This document shows positions 1 through 11,726 of a stretch of DNA of 60,000 nucleotides, piece by piece (positions within the stretch are counted from its first letter, which is position 1; each line of letters begins with the position of its first letter). Where the stretch lies: positions 66,356,895-66,416,894 of the forward strand of contig CM043944.1 in NCBI GenBank assembly GCA_014529385.2, in the 5' to 3' direction. The notes beneath the pieces were generated by a model. The model saw only the letters and a program-made list of their open reading frames with translations. It was not told where the DNA came from and made no database searches. The DNA is from Adiantum capillus-veneris (Eukaryota; Streptophyta; Polypodiopsida; Polypodiales; Pteridaceae). Made by a program: the position numbers and the translations under genes.

Positions 1-2703
1 CAGTTGGGTGACTACCTCACTCGTGGTTTCATTAGACCTAGCACTTTGCCTTGTGCATCACCAATTCTATTGGTAAAAAAGAAAGATGGTACTATGCGCA
101 TGTGCGTAGATTATCACGGATTAAATGCGATAACCATCAAGAACAAGTATCCTCTACCTCGAGTGGATGAGTTGTGTGATCAACTCCACGGGGCAAGATA
201 CTATACAAAGATAGATCTTCGTTCAGAATACCACTAGGTACGTATCCTACTGTAAGATATCTCCAAAACTGCCTTTAAAACACGGTTCGGGCATTTTGAA
301 TTTTTGGTTATGCCTTTTGGTCTAACCAATGCTCCAGCTCTATTTATGACACTCATGGATAGTGTCTTGCGTCCCTATCTTGGAAAATTTGTTGTTGTTT
401 TCCTTGATGATATTCTCATGTACAGTAAGACTGAAGATGAACACATTGAACACTTACTATTAGTGTTTGAACAGCTACAAGCTCATGCGTTGTATGCTAA
501 GCAAAGAAAGTGCGATTTCTTTAAAAGAGAGATACATTACCTCGGTCATGTGATCTCTTATTCTAGCATCAAGATGGACACTGACAAGTTCACTACCATT
601 CTTAGATGGCCACATCCCAACACGGTTGAGGAGCTTTAAATATTTTTAGGCATGGCTGCATTTTATCGACAGTATATCCGTGACTATGCCAAAATCATTG
701 TTCCTATGAAGGATCTACTTAAATCAAAAGGTAAATCCTTTTCTTGGGAAAAAGCCCAAAAACACAGTTTCAAACAGCTCAAGGTAGCTATAGCCACTTC
801 TCCCATCCTAGCAATCGTCGACCCACTTACGCCGTTTGTGGTAGAGACTGATGCTAGTGATAAAGCCATTGGTGCGGTACTTCTCCAGGAGGAAAGACCT
901 ATAGTCTTTGAAAGTAAAAAGTTAGATAGAGCTCAACAGAATTATTCTGTCTATGAGAAAGAGCTCTATGCATAATTCACGCTTTACGAAAGTGGCAACA
1001 GTATTTATATGGTACCCAGTTTGAGGTAGTTTTTGACCATGAGTATCAAATGGTTTACTACTCAAAAAGACTTGAAGGGCCGTAAAGCTAGATGGACAAA
1101 AATCCTTCAAGATTATGATTGTAAGCTACGACATCGCAAGGGGTGATATAATGTAGTAGCGGATGCACTAAGTCGGATGCCTTAGATTAATTCACTTGCT
1201 TTCACGGAACTAAAGAGTGGATTTTTGGAGTCATTACGTAGCAAGTGTGCACAAGACCACTCATATGCGAAAGTGTGGAGCGCAGTTTTAAAAAGGGATC
1301 CCTCGCACTCACATGTCTCTGAACGATGGAAGAATTTTTCCATTGATGATGGCTACTTACTCCACAAAGGTAGAGTATGTGTGCCAAAGGGCTGACACAC
1401 TAGGCGCCATATCTTATTTGAGTGTCCCGATAAACCAAGTCCTGGTCATCTAGGTATCCGTAAGACGTATGCCTTAGTTCTACGGAAATTTTATTGGCCG
1501 GGCTTACATCATTATGTTCAAGAGTAGGTACTAAACTACCAACAGGTTCAAGTTAATAAGGTAGAGCGCCTCAATGTAGGTGTCCTTTTACATCCTTCAA
1601 AGATTCCACAAGGTAAGTGGGAGAGTATCTCTATGGATTTTGTAGTAGGACTACCTACTACAAATCGTGGCCATGATGCCATTTGGGTAATTGTAGACCG
1701 TCTCACAAAGATGGGTCGATTCATTCCCACTAAGACTACAGTTAAAACACCGGAGATAGCACGGCTATTTGTACAGCATATATATAAACTCTATGGTCTC
1801 CAGCTAGTATCATTAGTGAAAGAGATCGAAATTTTGATAATCACTTATGGAGAGCTGTGTCCAAAAGTTGGAAACTAAACTTAATCTAAGTACGACTGAT
1901 CATCCAGATACGGATGGTCAAACAGAAAGAGTTAATCAAGTGCTAGAGAGTATGCTACAAGCATACGTTAGCAAGAAGCAAACAAATTGGGAAGACTACT
2001 TACCTATATTGGAATTTTCTTAGTGTTATAGTTCAAAGCATGTGACTACAGGGTTTAGTCCATTTAAGCTTTTGTATGGATTTCAACCTAGATCACCCGT
2101 TACAGTGGGGTTGGCGAAGGAGAAGATACAACAAGCGAAGGATTTTCTCCACTACCATTTTGACATGCTTCGATTTGCTCGACAGAATGTTAAGCAAGCT
2201 CAAGATCGATATAAGAAGTACACAGATGAGCATTGACGTCTTGCTACTTTCGAAGAAGGAGACAAGGTTTTCCTCAAAGTTCCGGAGCATTCAGAAATTT
2301 TGAAGACGGGAAAAGTTGCTAAACTTTCACCACGCTATTGTGGACCGTTTACCATTCTCAAACGTATAGGTCAAGTGGCCTATAAGTTATCTCTTCCAGA
2401 GAACTCACGAGTTCATCATGTTTTCCATATTATCCGTTTAGGAAAGCAGCTAGCACAGAATGATAATGTGATTGACACAGGTGTGCTGGTTGACGTTATC
2501 GCACCGCCAAGCATTCCTCATGATCTTGAAAAGATTTTGGATTCTCATGAGCTTCGCACCACACATCATGTCAGACAACAGGTGTTGGTAAGATGGATAG
2601 ATAGACATGAAGAAGGTTCTACATGGGAGAATGTCTCCGCACTTAAGAAACGTTTTCCTACGTTCGTTGTCGAGGATGAAAATGATTCTCCAAGGGGGGG
2701 TAA
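1..2703 (+). pseudogene. Gypsy A copy 1: 3' part of Ty3/gypsy chromovirus pol (RT, RNase H, integrase, chromodomain), broken
   Basis: The left end is cut by the window inside reverse transcriptase. Visible in order are the RT fingers and palm with the FLDD catalytic box (about 400-415), the connection and RNase H region (650-1190), the integrase zinc-finger region (1300-1530), the integrase core (1630-2030), its C-terminal part (2040-2480), and a chromodomain-like tail with VRWIDRHEEGSTWE (2590-2640). The frame is broken by stops at 235-237, 253-255, 637-639, about 1525 and 2234-2236, and by frameshifts near 1030 and 1805. Several of these lesions also occur in the copies at 23224 and 45571, so they predate duplication. 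Chromodomains in this family are thought to guide integration to heterochromatin. It cannot make a functional protein. Confidence 0.93.
2691..2703 (+). other. Polypurine tract of gypsy A copy 1
   Basis: A run of A, A and seven G followed by TAA lies directly before the LTR. It still overlaps the pol reading frame. The same tract precedes the LTRs at 26611 and 48942. In LTR elements this RNA segment primes plus-strand DNA synthesis. Confidence 0.85.
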
Positions 2704-2826
2704 TGTAAGGACATGGGTCCTATGGGCAAGGCCACCGGCACGGCCGGACAGTGTGTACGCTAGGGGGAGGCTATAAGATAGCACGGTTGGGTGGAGACTA
2801 GCACATGCATTACCACCGCCCTTCCA
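2704..2826 (+). repeat. Gypsy A 3' LTR, copy 1 (123 bp)
   Basis: It starts TGTAAGGACATGGG just after the polypurine tract and ends CCCTTCCA. The boundary is fixed by comparison with the LTRs at 11592, 26611, 43395 and 48942: similarity to the 5' LTRs stops here, exactly where the 5' copies run into a primer-binding site. An LTR of 123 bp is very short for a Ty3/gypsy element. Confidence 0.88.
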
Positions 2827-3472
2827 TATATAGTTTTAGTTCCAAGGATACCCATCCAAGGAGATTCCAGTGCCTAATGGATAGCTGGGAAAATCCACAG
2901 TGTTATTCTGCGATGGAATTACCCAGTATCTTTCCACCGAACCTGCTTCCTCTTGCCCTTCCACTACCAAACATACCAAGATTTGAATAGAGTCTCTGAC
3001 TTTATCTTAGCAGTCTATTGTAATACATTGTGAGATAAAATTTGGCACAGATTGATTTTGGATTTATCATCAAGCCTTTTTTCTAGTAGAATTGCAAACA
3101 GTTTCTCACACACATATGTCAGATTGTTTTTCAAATTGAAAGATTCTGCAATAAACTTACAGGCTGAGGGAACATCCAGTCCAGCTACTGGAATCCCTTG
3201 CCCACCAGCCTTCCTTTTCTTTCTAGTTGCTTCATCTTACTTAAGAACCAAACTAATCTAGTCTGCAGATGTTGTGATGGTCTTTTTCTCGTTGGGCAAT
3301 GTGAAGGCATATGCAATATCTTCAGGTGTCACTATTATTTTAATTCCATTAACAGTGGCACTGCCTTCATTAGCATCAAAACAATCAAGGCCTATTTAAT
3401 AATGGGTGCATCAAAATCGAACTTCGTAGCCTATACTACCACATGCAAATCCCATATTTGCAGTAATGATTC
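2827..3472 (-). pseudogene. Antisense protein-coding fragment of unknown function, split by gypsy A (copy 1)
   Basis: Read on the - strand from about 3400 to 3015 there is a mostly open stretch whose composition looks like real protein: VNGIKIIVTPEDIAYAF, then a basic RKKRKAGG segment, then about 60 residues ending at a stop at 3015-3017. A frameshift near 3395 and stops near 3258 and 3245 break it. The V-N-G strand followed by TPEDIAYAF-LP recalls plant-mobile-domain and retroelement-associated proteins, but this is from memory and weak. Gypsy A is inserted just 3' of it, and possible further coding (YGMKLAIPKEYGQRVTM) lies on the other side of the insertion at about 11500-11590. Related copies are at 26734-27380 and 49065-49536. 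Confidence 0.45.
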
Positions 3473-3699
3473 TCTTGGAATTAGGGCTGCAAGAAAACAC
3501 ACACAGCTTGGAGAAGACAAAGGAATCTCAAGGCACACAATAGAGAGTATATTACTTAGTGTGCAATGAAAAGATAGGTAGCACTACAGTAATGGGCGTA
3601 TATACAATGCACGGGAGAAAAAACCTCCTAAAGATGGAAAAAATGCCCCGGTGGTCCTAGTGTGTTCACACACATCACTACCACACGTATATGGAAATA
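3473..3699 (-). repeat. Old copia fragment: 3' LTR, copy 1
   Basis: This is the reverse complement of the copia LTRs at 33226-33452 and 38171-38378 and is also 227 bp long. Its outer ends are mutated (TC for TG at 3473). A pyrimidine tract at 3701-3709, the reverse of a polypurine tract, lies on the inner side, so this is the 3' LTR of a - strand copia element. Confidence 0.85.
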
Positions 3700-6463
3700 A
3701 ATCCCCCCTAGAGTGATGCGGTGAACGAGAACTGGCACATGAGTAAAGGGAAGTTCCATGCCCTGAGGACATGATCAGTCCACAAAGAGGAGTAAGCCCA
3801 AAGCTTTGTAGAAAGATTTGAGCTTCTCATGAGACAATGACTTTGTGAAAAGATCTGCAAGGTTGTGTTGGCACACAAGCCAAGCTCGTCTCTCCTGCTA
3901 AGAGCCTCTCCTTCACATTGTGGTAATGCACCTCAATGTGCTTTGTGCGAGCATGAAAAACTGGGTTCCTCGCAACTGCCAATGTGCTTGGACTATCAGT
4001 GTAGATAGTGTTGGCAGTGTCCTTTCCAATAGCCAAATCATCCATAAGGCGTCTGAGCCATACACACTCAATCGTAGCTTTGAAGACAGCATGTACTCAG
4101 CCTCACAACTAGAAGTGGCCACAGTAGGTTGATTCTTGCTCAACCATGATATACATGACTGCCAAGCATGAAACAAAAACCATTTGTGGACACTAGCTTG
4201 TCAAAACAAGTAGTCCAATCTGGGTCTGAAAAATCATACAAGTCTTGTGGCAATGATCTCCCCTTGGGATAAAAGAAGCCAAGATTTAAAGTTCCACTAT
4301 GGTGGCAGAAAATCCTCTTCACAGCCTGCCAATGTTTAGACCCTGGGCTATGCATAAATCTCATGACCTATGAGACTTCGAACTCAATATGCAGTCTCGT
4401 GTTGCATACATAAATGAGGCATCTAGCAGAAGTTTGTTAAAGAGTGACATCTGTAGTATCACTAGCATCATGAAGACTAAATTTTAAACCTGTTTCCATG
4501 GGAGTGGCAATAGGTTTGAAATCCTCAAGTCCAAACTTACATAGCAATCTGTCTATGTAAATTTTCTGACACAATGCAATACCACCATCACACTGCTTAA
4601 ATTGTATACCCAAGTAATGATGCAACAACCCCAAATCTTTCATCTTGAAAGTAGCATTCAAATCAGCCTTCAATTCAGCAATATGTCTCTCATTTGATCT
4701 AGTGATCAGCAAATCATCTACATAAAGAGCCACAATGAGAAGTACATCACCCTCACGCTTGAAATACAATGTGCTTTCTGTTGGACTGTTATACAAAAGG
4801 CTCGTTTGACCAAATGAGTGTCAGCTTTCTCATACCAAGCACAAGGAGATTGCTTCAACCCATATAAAGCCTTCTTAGATTTGCACACTTTGTCCTCTTG
4901 TCCTTTCTTGACAAAACCGTGAGGCTGCATTGCATAAACTTCCTCAAATATGTCACCATTCAAGAAAGCAGTAACAATGTCTGATTGATGTACATCCCAA
5001 CCCAAATGAGCTACCAATGCACATAGAGAACTCATAGTAGTCATATAACAAGTGGGAGCACAAGTCTCTTCATAATCTATGCCTTTTTGTTGTGCATAAC
5101 CCTTTGCAACAAGTCAACCATTATGAAGATCTATCTCACCATCTGGCTTGCGTTTCAACTTTAAACTCACTTTGTACCAATGGCCTTTTTTCCAGGAGGA
5201 AAATCACATAAAGTCCATGTGTCATTTTCTATAAGTGCATCATATTTTGATTGCATGGCAGCCATCCAATTTTTTGAATTCTGGACTTCATCAAAAGACA
5301 AAGTTTCCTCAACATCATGTAAGCTAGACACATTCCAAACATAACAATTTGTTGCATAAGATGCATGGAGAGAGCCTAAACGAGTACAAATAGACAAAGG
5401 TGCATCCAATTTATTGTCACACAATGTATGCACCAGCCATTTTGGCATACCTCTAGCATGCTCATTTTCAGCCCTTTCCTCATCAAGTACATTATGTACA
5501 GCTACATCAGTAATAGACTGATCTGTAACATTTTCAAAAACCCCCATAGGCTGTACATTTGCCTCATTGGAATTTACATTCGAACTTCCACCACCACTGA
5601 AAAGAGGCAACAAAGTGTCATAAATCACCTGCGAGCTTACATTATTGTCTGTAGTACATGACAGCAAGGGCTGAATATAATCTTTCATAAACACTACATC
5701 TCGTGAAACCAAAATACACTTTGTTTTCGGATGATACAACCTATGACCTTTGCTTTCAGCACTATAACCAGCAAACATACATTTGACAAAGCCTTATCAT
5801 CCAATTTTTTGCGTTGTGTTTGTGGCACCAAGGCATATGCCAAATAGCCAAAAACATGTATGTACTCACTAGGAAGCTTTCTATCATGCCATGATTTTTA
5901 TGGAGTAATAGAGTGCAAAGCTTTTGTAGGACACCTGTTAAGTACATAAGAGGCACACATGATGGCCTCAAGCCAAAAAGAATGCAGAAAAGCTTGACTT
6001 TTGACCATACATTGTGCCATTTTTGTAAGTGACCTGTTTTTTCTCTCAGCAACACCATTTTGTTGAGGTGTATAAGGAACTGTACATTGATGTTTCATCT
6101 CACAACTAGCCAAAAGTGCATTGAATTCATGAGACATATACTCCCCCCATCGATCAGAACCGAAGGTGCCCATAGTATATTTCGATACATTTTCAGCCAT
6201 AGCTAGAAGTTGTTTGAAGCAGATTCTTCTTGATCCTAGATACATAAAGTGCATCGAAAAGTGTGAAAGAACTTCCATTTGCAGCAGTAAGCGCAATCTT
6301 TGCAACTCCTTCAACCGGATATGAGGCATTGTTGGCAAAAGGGGCTGAATTCCCATGAGGGAGAGACTCGAGAGAGCTGAACAATTCATGATGTGAGGTA
6401 ATGTGTTTTGTAGCACCACTGTCAAAATACCACACATGTGAATCTGCAGCAATTGACACACTT
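3700..6463 (-). pseudogene. Old Ty1/copia pol, 5'-truncated and broken (copy 1)
   Basis: On the - strand from 6463 to 3700 the copia order is clear: protease with WYFDSGATKHIT (about 6430), integrase core with the VAERKN glutamate (about 6040), the post-integrase linker (5800-5170), reverse transcriptase with ALYVDDLLIT (about 4710), and RNase H (4364-3827). It stops at the gag/protease border, where gypsy C LTR sequence begins, so gag and the 5' LTR are missing. Frameshifts split it into at least six pieces. It belongs to the same family as the fuller copy at 33226-38378, with CAG glutamine codons retained at sites where that copy has TAG. Confidence 0.92.
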
Positions 6464-6978
6464 TGTTAGAGTCAAAAATTTCTTCAATCGGATTTCGTTA
6501 GCTCATTTTACAAGAATTTACAAAGTAAGCCTTAACAGCCTAATTTGGGCTTCCTGCTTCCATCTCTCGATTCGATTGAAATTTTTTGTGCATGTCCGCC
6601 TTGTCCTTGTGATCATCATCGTATCTACAATTTCTCCATCTAAGCTCATTTGCTATTTCTTATTAAATTTTAACATGTTTATTGAAAAAATCAAAGAAAA
6701 TAACAAAATGCACTAAAAAAGCAATATGAAAAATCAATAATTAAGAAAATCCATTGAGAAACATAGCTTTATTATTCTTTGGTGGATTTTTTTCATTTTT
6801 AAGTCCCAATATCCAGAAAAAATGATTAAAAAAACAAAAAAAGACCATTTTTTGATGATTTTCTGATAGTATATACACTATCTACAATCATCGGGGAGAT
6901 GTTATCAATTAAATTTCCCCTATCGATGAATTTTTAAGGGAATTATTAGGTAGTTTTGCAAAAAATTACACGTTAACA
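6464..6978 (-). repeat. Gypsy C 3' LTR, copy 1 (515 bp)
   Basis: AT-rich sequence with matching inverted ends (TGTTA at 6464, TAACA ending at 6978). Outside its right end is a pyrimidine-rich stretch, the reverse of GAAGAGGGAGGAAA, which fits a polypurine tract for a - strand element whose pol tail begins at about 7070. Equivalent copies are at 30236 and 50137. No second LTR of this type was found, so the boundaries rest on the terminal repeats and the tract. Confidence 0.62.
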
Positions 6979-8822
6979 TCAAAAAATTTCCTCCCTCTTC
7001 AAACATTTCCCTTATTACTTAGTTCCTTTCCACCCCTCCTAGATGGCGGAGAAGATAAGTGCTCCTTTTTCCTTCAAATCCATTTTGTACTAGGTTCTTT
7101 CCTTGAAGATGCTCTTCTTTGTGTTTTGAACCTTGGAACCTTCTTTGGTACAATAGATGAGGTTTTGGGCACCCAAATTTGAATCGGCTCGTTGTTAAGT
7201 TGTGCCTTTGGTACCCAGATATGTCTGACTCCTTGCATGCTTGCTACTTGTAGCATTTAGTTGTCTATAGGAGGGAGAAGATTGATTTCTTTGTGGTTTG
7301 GTCTACTGGTAACCTCCTTTCCATTCCACTTTGCATGGTGCAATTGGAACAATGAGTTGTCCGCCTTTAGGTTGATAGCTTGAGCTGATTGGTATCCCAA
7401 TCTAGTACTGCCTTGTACATCTGCATCCATGAGATTCCAAGATTCATTTTTCATTCATGTGTTCATCTGGTAAGCATACAAATTGATGAGGCCATGAACA
7501 TCCATGTAATATCACATTTAAGTTGACTACTCCTAGTGTCAGTGTTGGATTCTTGTTGCATCCTTTAATAGTCGATATTTTCAATGTCAAAGACTCACTT
7601 GTTGCTTCTTGTAAGTGGAATAATTGGTTGCATTTACTTGAGCTTCTGTATTGACCAATGCATTTGTGCTATGATTGTTCAAATGTACTTTGATGTGAAG
7701 GTCCATTCCATCTAACCATTCATCATCTCTTTTGATACTACATCTTTCTGTAATTCCCATAGTCGTTCATCTAGTTCTAGAGTGTTGATGGGAATAGGCA
7801 TTTGTTGACTTTTGAGAGCAGCTTTCCTTTTGAGTACTCAAAACCGAGATTCCTCTTGGGCTTCATGAATAACCAGCTGTTGTTTTATCTTTCTTTGCTC
7901 TTTTGCATGCATCTTTTCTGGCAATTCATTGGTTAGCAGAAAATTATACTTCTTTAAACGGAATCCACTAATCCAATTAGCCATTGGCTCACCATCTAGG
8001 GTAGACAACTTAACTGCTTCACTTGGAGGTACATCTTCAATGATAAACGGTCTGTTTTTTGTTTTCTTAAACTTGGGAATGTGTTTGTTAAAGGAATAGA
8101 CTTCCCCTGTTTAAAATATTTTTGTAACTAGATGGGAATCAAAAAGCTGTTTTTGTTTTCGCTTTTGTGCATAGATGTGAGCTACAGCAGGTAGCCTTTG
8201 ATCATCAAGCTTTTCTAAATCTTCAAGTCTTTCAGACAATTCATGTCAGTCCACGCAAGATCCTTAGCTACCCTTAGTGTCAGCGATAGAAATTCTATGG
8301 GCAGTATGGCATCAAGACCATAAACAAGCTTAAAGGGTGTAGCATTGAAAGTTGTCATGAATGAAACTCTATAAGCCCATAGAGTGGCATGGAGATTCAT
8401 TTCCCAATTTGTCCATCCTGAACTATCCACTTTATTCAATATCGAGCTAAGAATTTTATTTGTATGCTCAACTTGTCCATTTGCTTGTGGATGAGAGGGA
8501 GCTGACTTGTTATGGATAACCATAAATTCATAAACTCCCCTATCATTGACAATTTCTATTAGCAGTCCAAATCTTGTGAACACTTTCTCATACAACAATG
8601 CGGTTATGGTTCTGTCATCAGTCTTTTGAGTTGCTTTAGCCTCTGCCTTCTTGGTCAAATAGTCCATAGCTACAATGATATATTGAGCTTGTGTTCTATA
8701 AGCAGGTGGTTTTATTGGCCCACAAAGTCTATACCCCATTTTGCAAAAGCTCTAGCCCCTATCATTGGTCTTAAAGACATGCTATCTACACGGGTTGGCA
8801 TTTTTTCTCGCTCACATGCATC
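6979..8822 (-). pseudogene. Gypsy C pol, 3' part: integrase core and long C-terminal region (copy 1)
   Basis: The integrase core reads on the - strand at 8739-8215, with DYLTKKAEA, a second-aspartate region (IVNDRG) and HPQANGQVEHTNK carrying the catalytic glutamate. Downstream, 8215-7070, is an integrase C-terminal region (FDSHLVTKIF, then IPKFKKTKNRPFIIEDV) and an unusually long tail reading MKNESWNLMDADVQG and MLQVASMQGVRHIWVP with scattered stops. The style resembles the Athila/Tat branch of plant Ty3 elements. A local duplication follows directly (8823-9559). Reverse transcriptase and protease are absent from this unit. Confidence 0.82.
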
Positions 8823-9559
8823 ACACCTTCATTCATGTGTTCATCTGGTAAGCATACAAATTGATGAGGGCATGAACATCCATGTACTATCACATTTAAG
8901 CTGACTACTCCTAGTGTCAGTGTTGGATTCTTGTTGCATCCTTTATTTTCAATTTCAAAGACTGATTTTTTGCTTCTTGTAAGTGGAATAATTGGCTACA
9001 TTTACTTGAGCTTCTGTATTGACCAATGCATTTGTGCTATGATTGTTCAGATGTACTTTGATGTGAAGGTCCATTCCATCTAACCATTCATCATCTCTTT
9101 TGATACTACATATTTCTGTAATTCCCATAGTCGTTCATCTAGTTCCAGAGTGTTGATGGGAATAGGTATTTGTTGACTTTTGAGAGCAGCTTTCCTTTTG
9201 AGTAGTCAAAACCGAGCTTCCTCTTCGGCTTCATCAATAACCTGCTGTTGTTTTATCTTTCTTTTCTTTTTTGCATGGATCTTCTCTGGCAATTCATTGG
9301 TTAGCGGAAAATTATACTTCTTTAAACGGCATCCACTAATCCAATTAGCCATTGGCTCACCATCTAGGGTAGACAGCTTAACTGCTTCACTTGGAGATAC
9401 ATCTTCAATGATAAACGGTATGTTTTCTTTTTTCTTAAACTTGGGAATGTGTTGCTTAAAGGAATAGACTAAACCTAAGTCCCCTTTTTTAAATATTTTT
9501 GTGACTAGATGGGAATCAAAAAGCTGTTTTTGTTACCGCTTTTGTGCATAGATGTGAGC
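8823..9559 (-). pseudogene. Second, duplicated copy of the gypsy C pol tail
   Basis: This repeats about 7455-8184 with roughly 95% identity by eye, starting at TTCATGTGTTCATCTGG and ending at CATAGATGTGAGC. Unit 2 has only one copy. The left junction joins integrase zinc-finger sequence (as at 32603) to tail sequence (as at 31226) at a short shared TTCA. The right junction drops directly into the tandem-repeat region at 9560, so gag and the rest of pol are deleted here. Confidence 0.8.
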
Positions 9560-10624
9560 TTTTGTTATCAAGTGTTTCGTGTCTACGGACTCAATTTTCA
9601 ACAATCTGGCTTAAGTCCCACTTTTGTGATCCAAATTTGATTTGTGCAGTCTGCTTGATATGCTTGTCCCAGTGGTATACTCAAATGTGAAAAAATGTCC
9701 AATTTTGTAGCAAATGTAAATAATCGCGATTATATACTTATGTTATTTGTATGCAATTTTTGCCACAATCTTGACACAGATTGGGTAAGTAGCTCAACTT
9801 AAGCTCCCTAGCCAAGTTGCATCCATTTTGGATAATTCGTGTTCAAATGGTCAACTTTTTTGTGTCTGTAGATTGGGTTTGCAAATTTGGCCACAATTTT
9901 CACTCCAATGACCCAAATCTTACCATATTTGATTTGTGGACTTTATAAAACATGCTAAAACTAGTGGTATGCTGGGTTGGTCAAAAAAGTTCAAAACTGG
10001 GACAAAAGTAAAGAATCGTGATGATGATTATTTACTTCTTGTAAGTTTTTGCATCTTTTTGGTCAATTGAGCCTGTACACTTGTTTAACACCTCAATATA
10101 AGCCTATGAGTCAGTTTTCACTATGTTTGAATTTTTTATTCCAATTTATACTGAAGTTCTCAACAATCAGTACAAAATTCAGTTTTTACTAAGGTTTTGG
10201 TCAATTTGGTGATCCAAATTCTATGAGCCTTTACAAAAGATGTTTGTACACATGCATAGAGTCTTTGGGATCAATCTTGGTCACTTTTGAGCTGAAAGTA
10301 AATAATCACTTTTGTTTATTTTTGGCCTAAAATGAGCACTTTTTTCAACTTTTTCAGTGGACAATCTTTTCATGAGCTATTTTAAGCCTTTAAGTCAAGT
10401 CAAAACTTAATTTGGCTTAAAATGTCAAGAAAAAATAAATAATCTGAGTTTTTGCAAACTCTTAAAATCTTACCTCAAATGTGTCCTTAAGCTACCCACT
10501 AGGTTAAACAAGGGTGCAAAAGTTCAGGCACCTCACTGTGATGCTAGTAAAAAGACTGATCCACTACTAGAAGACACTCAAAGAGAGATTGCAGGAGGAG
10601 GTGCAATTAATAAGAAGGGGGGAA
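9560..10624. repeat. Degenerate ~290-bp tandem repeats (copy 1)
   Basis: A non-coding block in which each monomer carries, in order, a TTTGATTTGTG or TGATCCAAATT box, an ATGCT/ATGCA box, AGTGGTAT, an A-rich run and a GTAAATAATCGTGAT-type box. The last box begins near 9717, 10008, 10298 and 10434, giving spacings of about 291 and 290 and then a short partial. The same series is at 40860-42440 and 56170-57107. Arrays like this are known in the untranslated 3' regions of Tat-type plant Ty3 elements, which fits the purine tract at its end. Confidence 0.7.
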
Positions 10625-11591
10625 TGTTTGGTGGACACAGCGGTCTCACATGTAAAAGGTGGATGTACACCAAACCTTGTAGTACTCACTATTTTTTTTG
10701 AAAGAAGTGGTGTAATTCAGCTAATGAGGATTCTCAATTGTAATATATTTTTTCATGCCCGCTTAGCCTCTCTGAGTCTACACCCCTTATAAGTGGCCGA
10801 ATGGCCGCGGGATAGTCCCCTTTGCTCTTAAGTAAAAACCCTTAGTTTTGAAAAACACATCATCATTAGCTTGAAGGAGTATTGGACGTTTACTGTGAGA
10901 GCCTCTTGCTACTACAATTTGTAATCCATTTTTCTCCTTGTCTGGTAATCAGAATTTATTTCCGAATAGCACATTGTGTTCCTTGTCTCTTGCTCTACAA
11001 TCTACGCGTAATCATTCTTGATACTATTGTTGTTTGCAAAGTCTTGCTTGTGAGCCAAATGCATTGATTTGAGGTCTTAAATAATTTTTATTTGATGTTT
11101 TGACCTTGGATAAGTGTTTCTATGCTTAAGGGGGGCCTTTTCGTGTAGTTCTGTTTCAGTTTTCTAAACAATTTCTGTGATGGATCGTGATTTATGTACC
11201 TTCCCAGATGGTTGCAAAACTTGGTAGAATTGTACCCTTACGTGTTGTAATACCTCTCCTTAAATTTCGTTGCATTTCCAATTCATTTAGATGCCGAAAA
11301 GGTGTGATGACCTGGAGCAGTGAGATCAGACATAGACAGATTTTCAAACTAGGAAGTGGTTGATTTTCTTTTGTTGTAGTATGAATAGCCCTGTGAATTT
11401 ACTTTGGTGCGATTGACACTATTGTTAAGTATGTCTCTCCCATCCCGAGTTTCTTCCTTGTATATTGACATTATGTTAATACCAAAAATCTATGTTGCAG
11501 ACGTCCGTCATGGTGACCCGCTGACCGTACTCTTTTGGTATTGCCAACTTCATGCCGTACTTCATGCTTGTTGAGTTCTTGACACCCATAT
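10625..11591 (+). other. LTR-like sequence behind a purine tract, ending at the gypsy A target site (copy 1)
   Basis: A tract reading AAGAAGGGGGGAA ends at 10624 and TGTTTGGTGGACACAG follows, as at a polypurine-tract/LTR border. An 8-bp inverted repeat (GTTTGGTG near 10626, CACCAAAC near 10668) could form a hairpin. No end of the LTR could be fixed because gypsy A interrupts the sequence at 11591. The right part, about 11300-11591, may also be - strand coding (YGMKLAIPKEYGQRVTM). The counterpart is 42441-43394. I see no intact gene in it. Confidence 0.4.
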
Positions 11592-11713
11592 TGTAAGGAC
11601 ATGGGTCCTATGGGCAAGGCCACCGGCACGGCCGGATAGTGTGTACTCTAGGGGAGACTATCAGATAGCACGGTTGGGTGGAGACTAGCACACACATTAC
11701 CACTGCCCTTTCA
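11592..11713 (+). repeat. Gypsy A 5' LTR, copy 2 (122 bp)
   Basis: TGTAAGG to CCCTTTCA. It matches the 3' LTR at 26611-26733 over its whole length and diverges immediately after, where the primer-binding site begins. Confidence 0.88.
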
Positions 11714-11714
11714 C

Positions 11715-11726
11715 TGGTATCCGAGC
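11715..11726 (+). other. Primer-binding site of gypsy A copy 2
   Basis: TGGTATCCGAGC lies one base after the 5' LTR. It differs at one position from the plant initiator-Met tRNA complement TGGTATCAGAGC. In copy 3 the equivalent site (about 43518-43529) is further mutated. This is the site where the tRNA primer starts minus-strand DNA synthesis. Confidence 0.75.

Noticed and set aside
10882-11067. ORF of 61 codons shared with 42697-42882
   Set aside because: Shared because the locus is duplicated; hydrophobic but without conserved codon-level signal, and inside LTR-like DNA.
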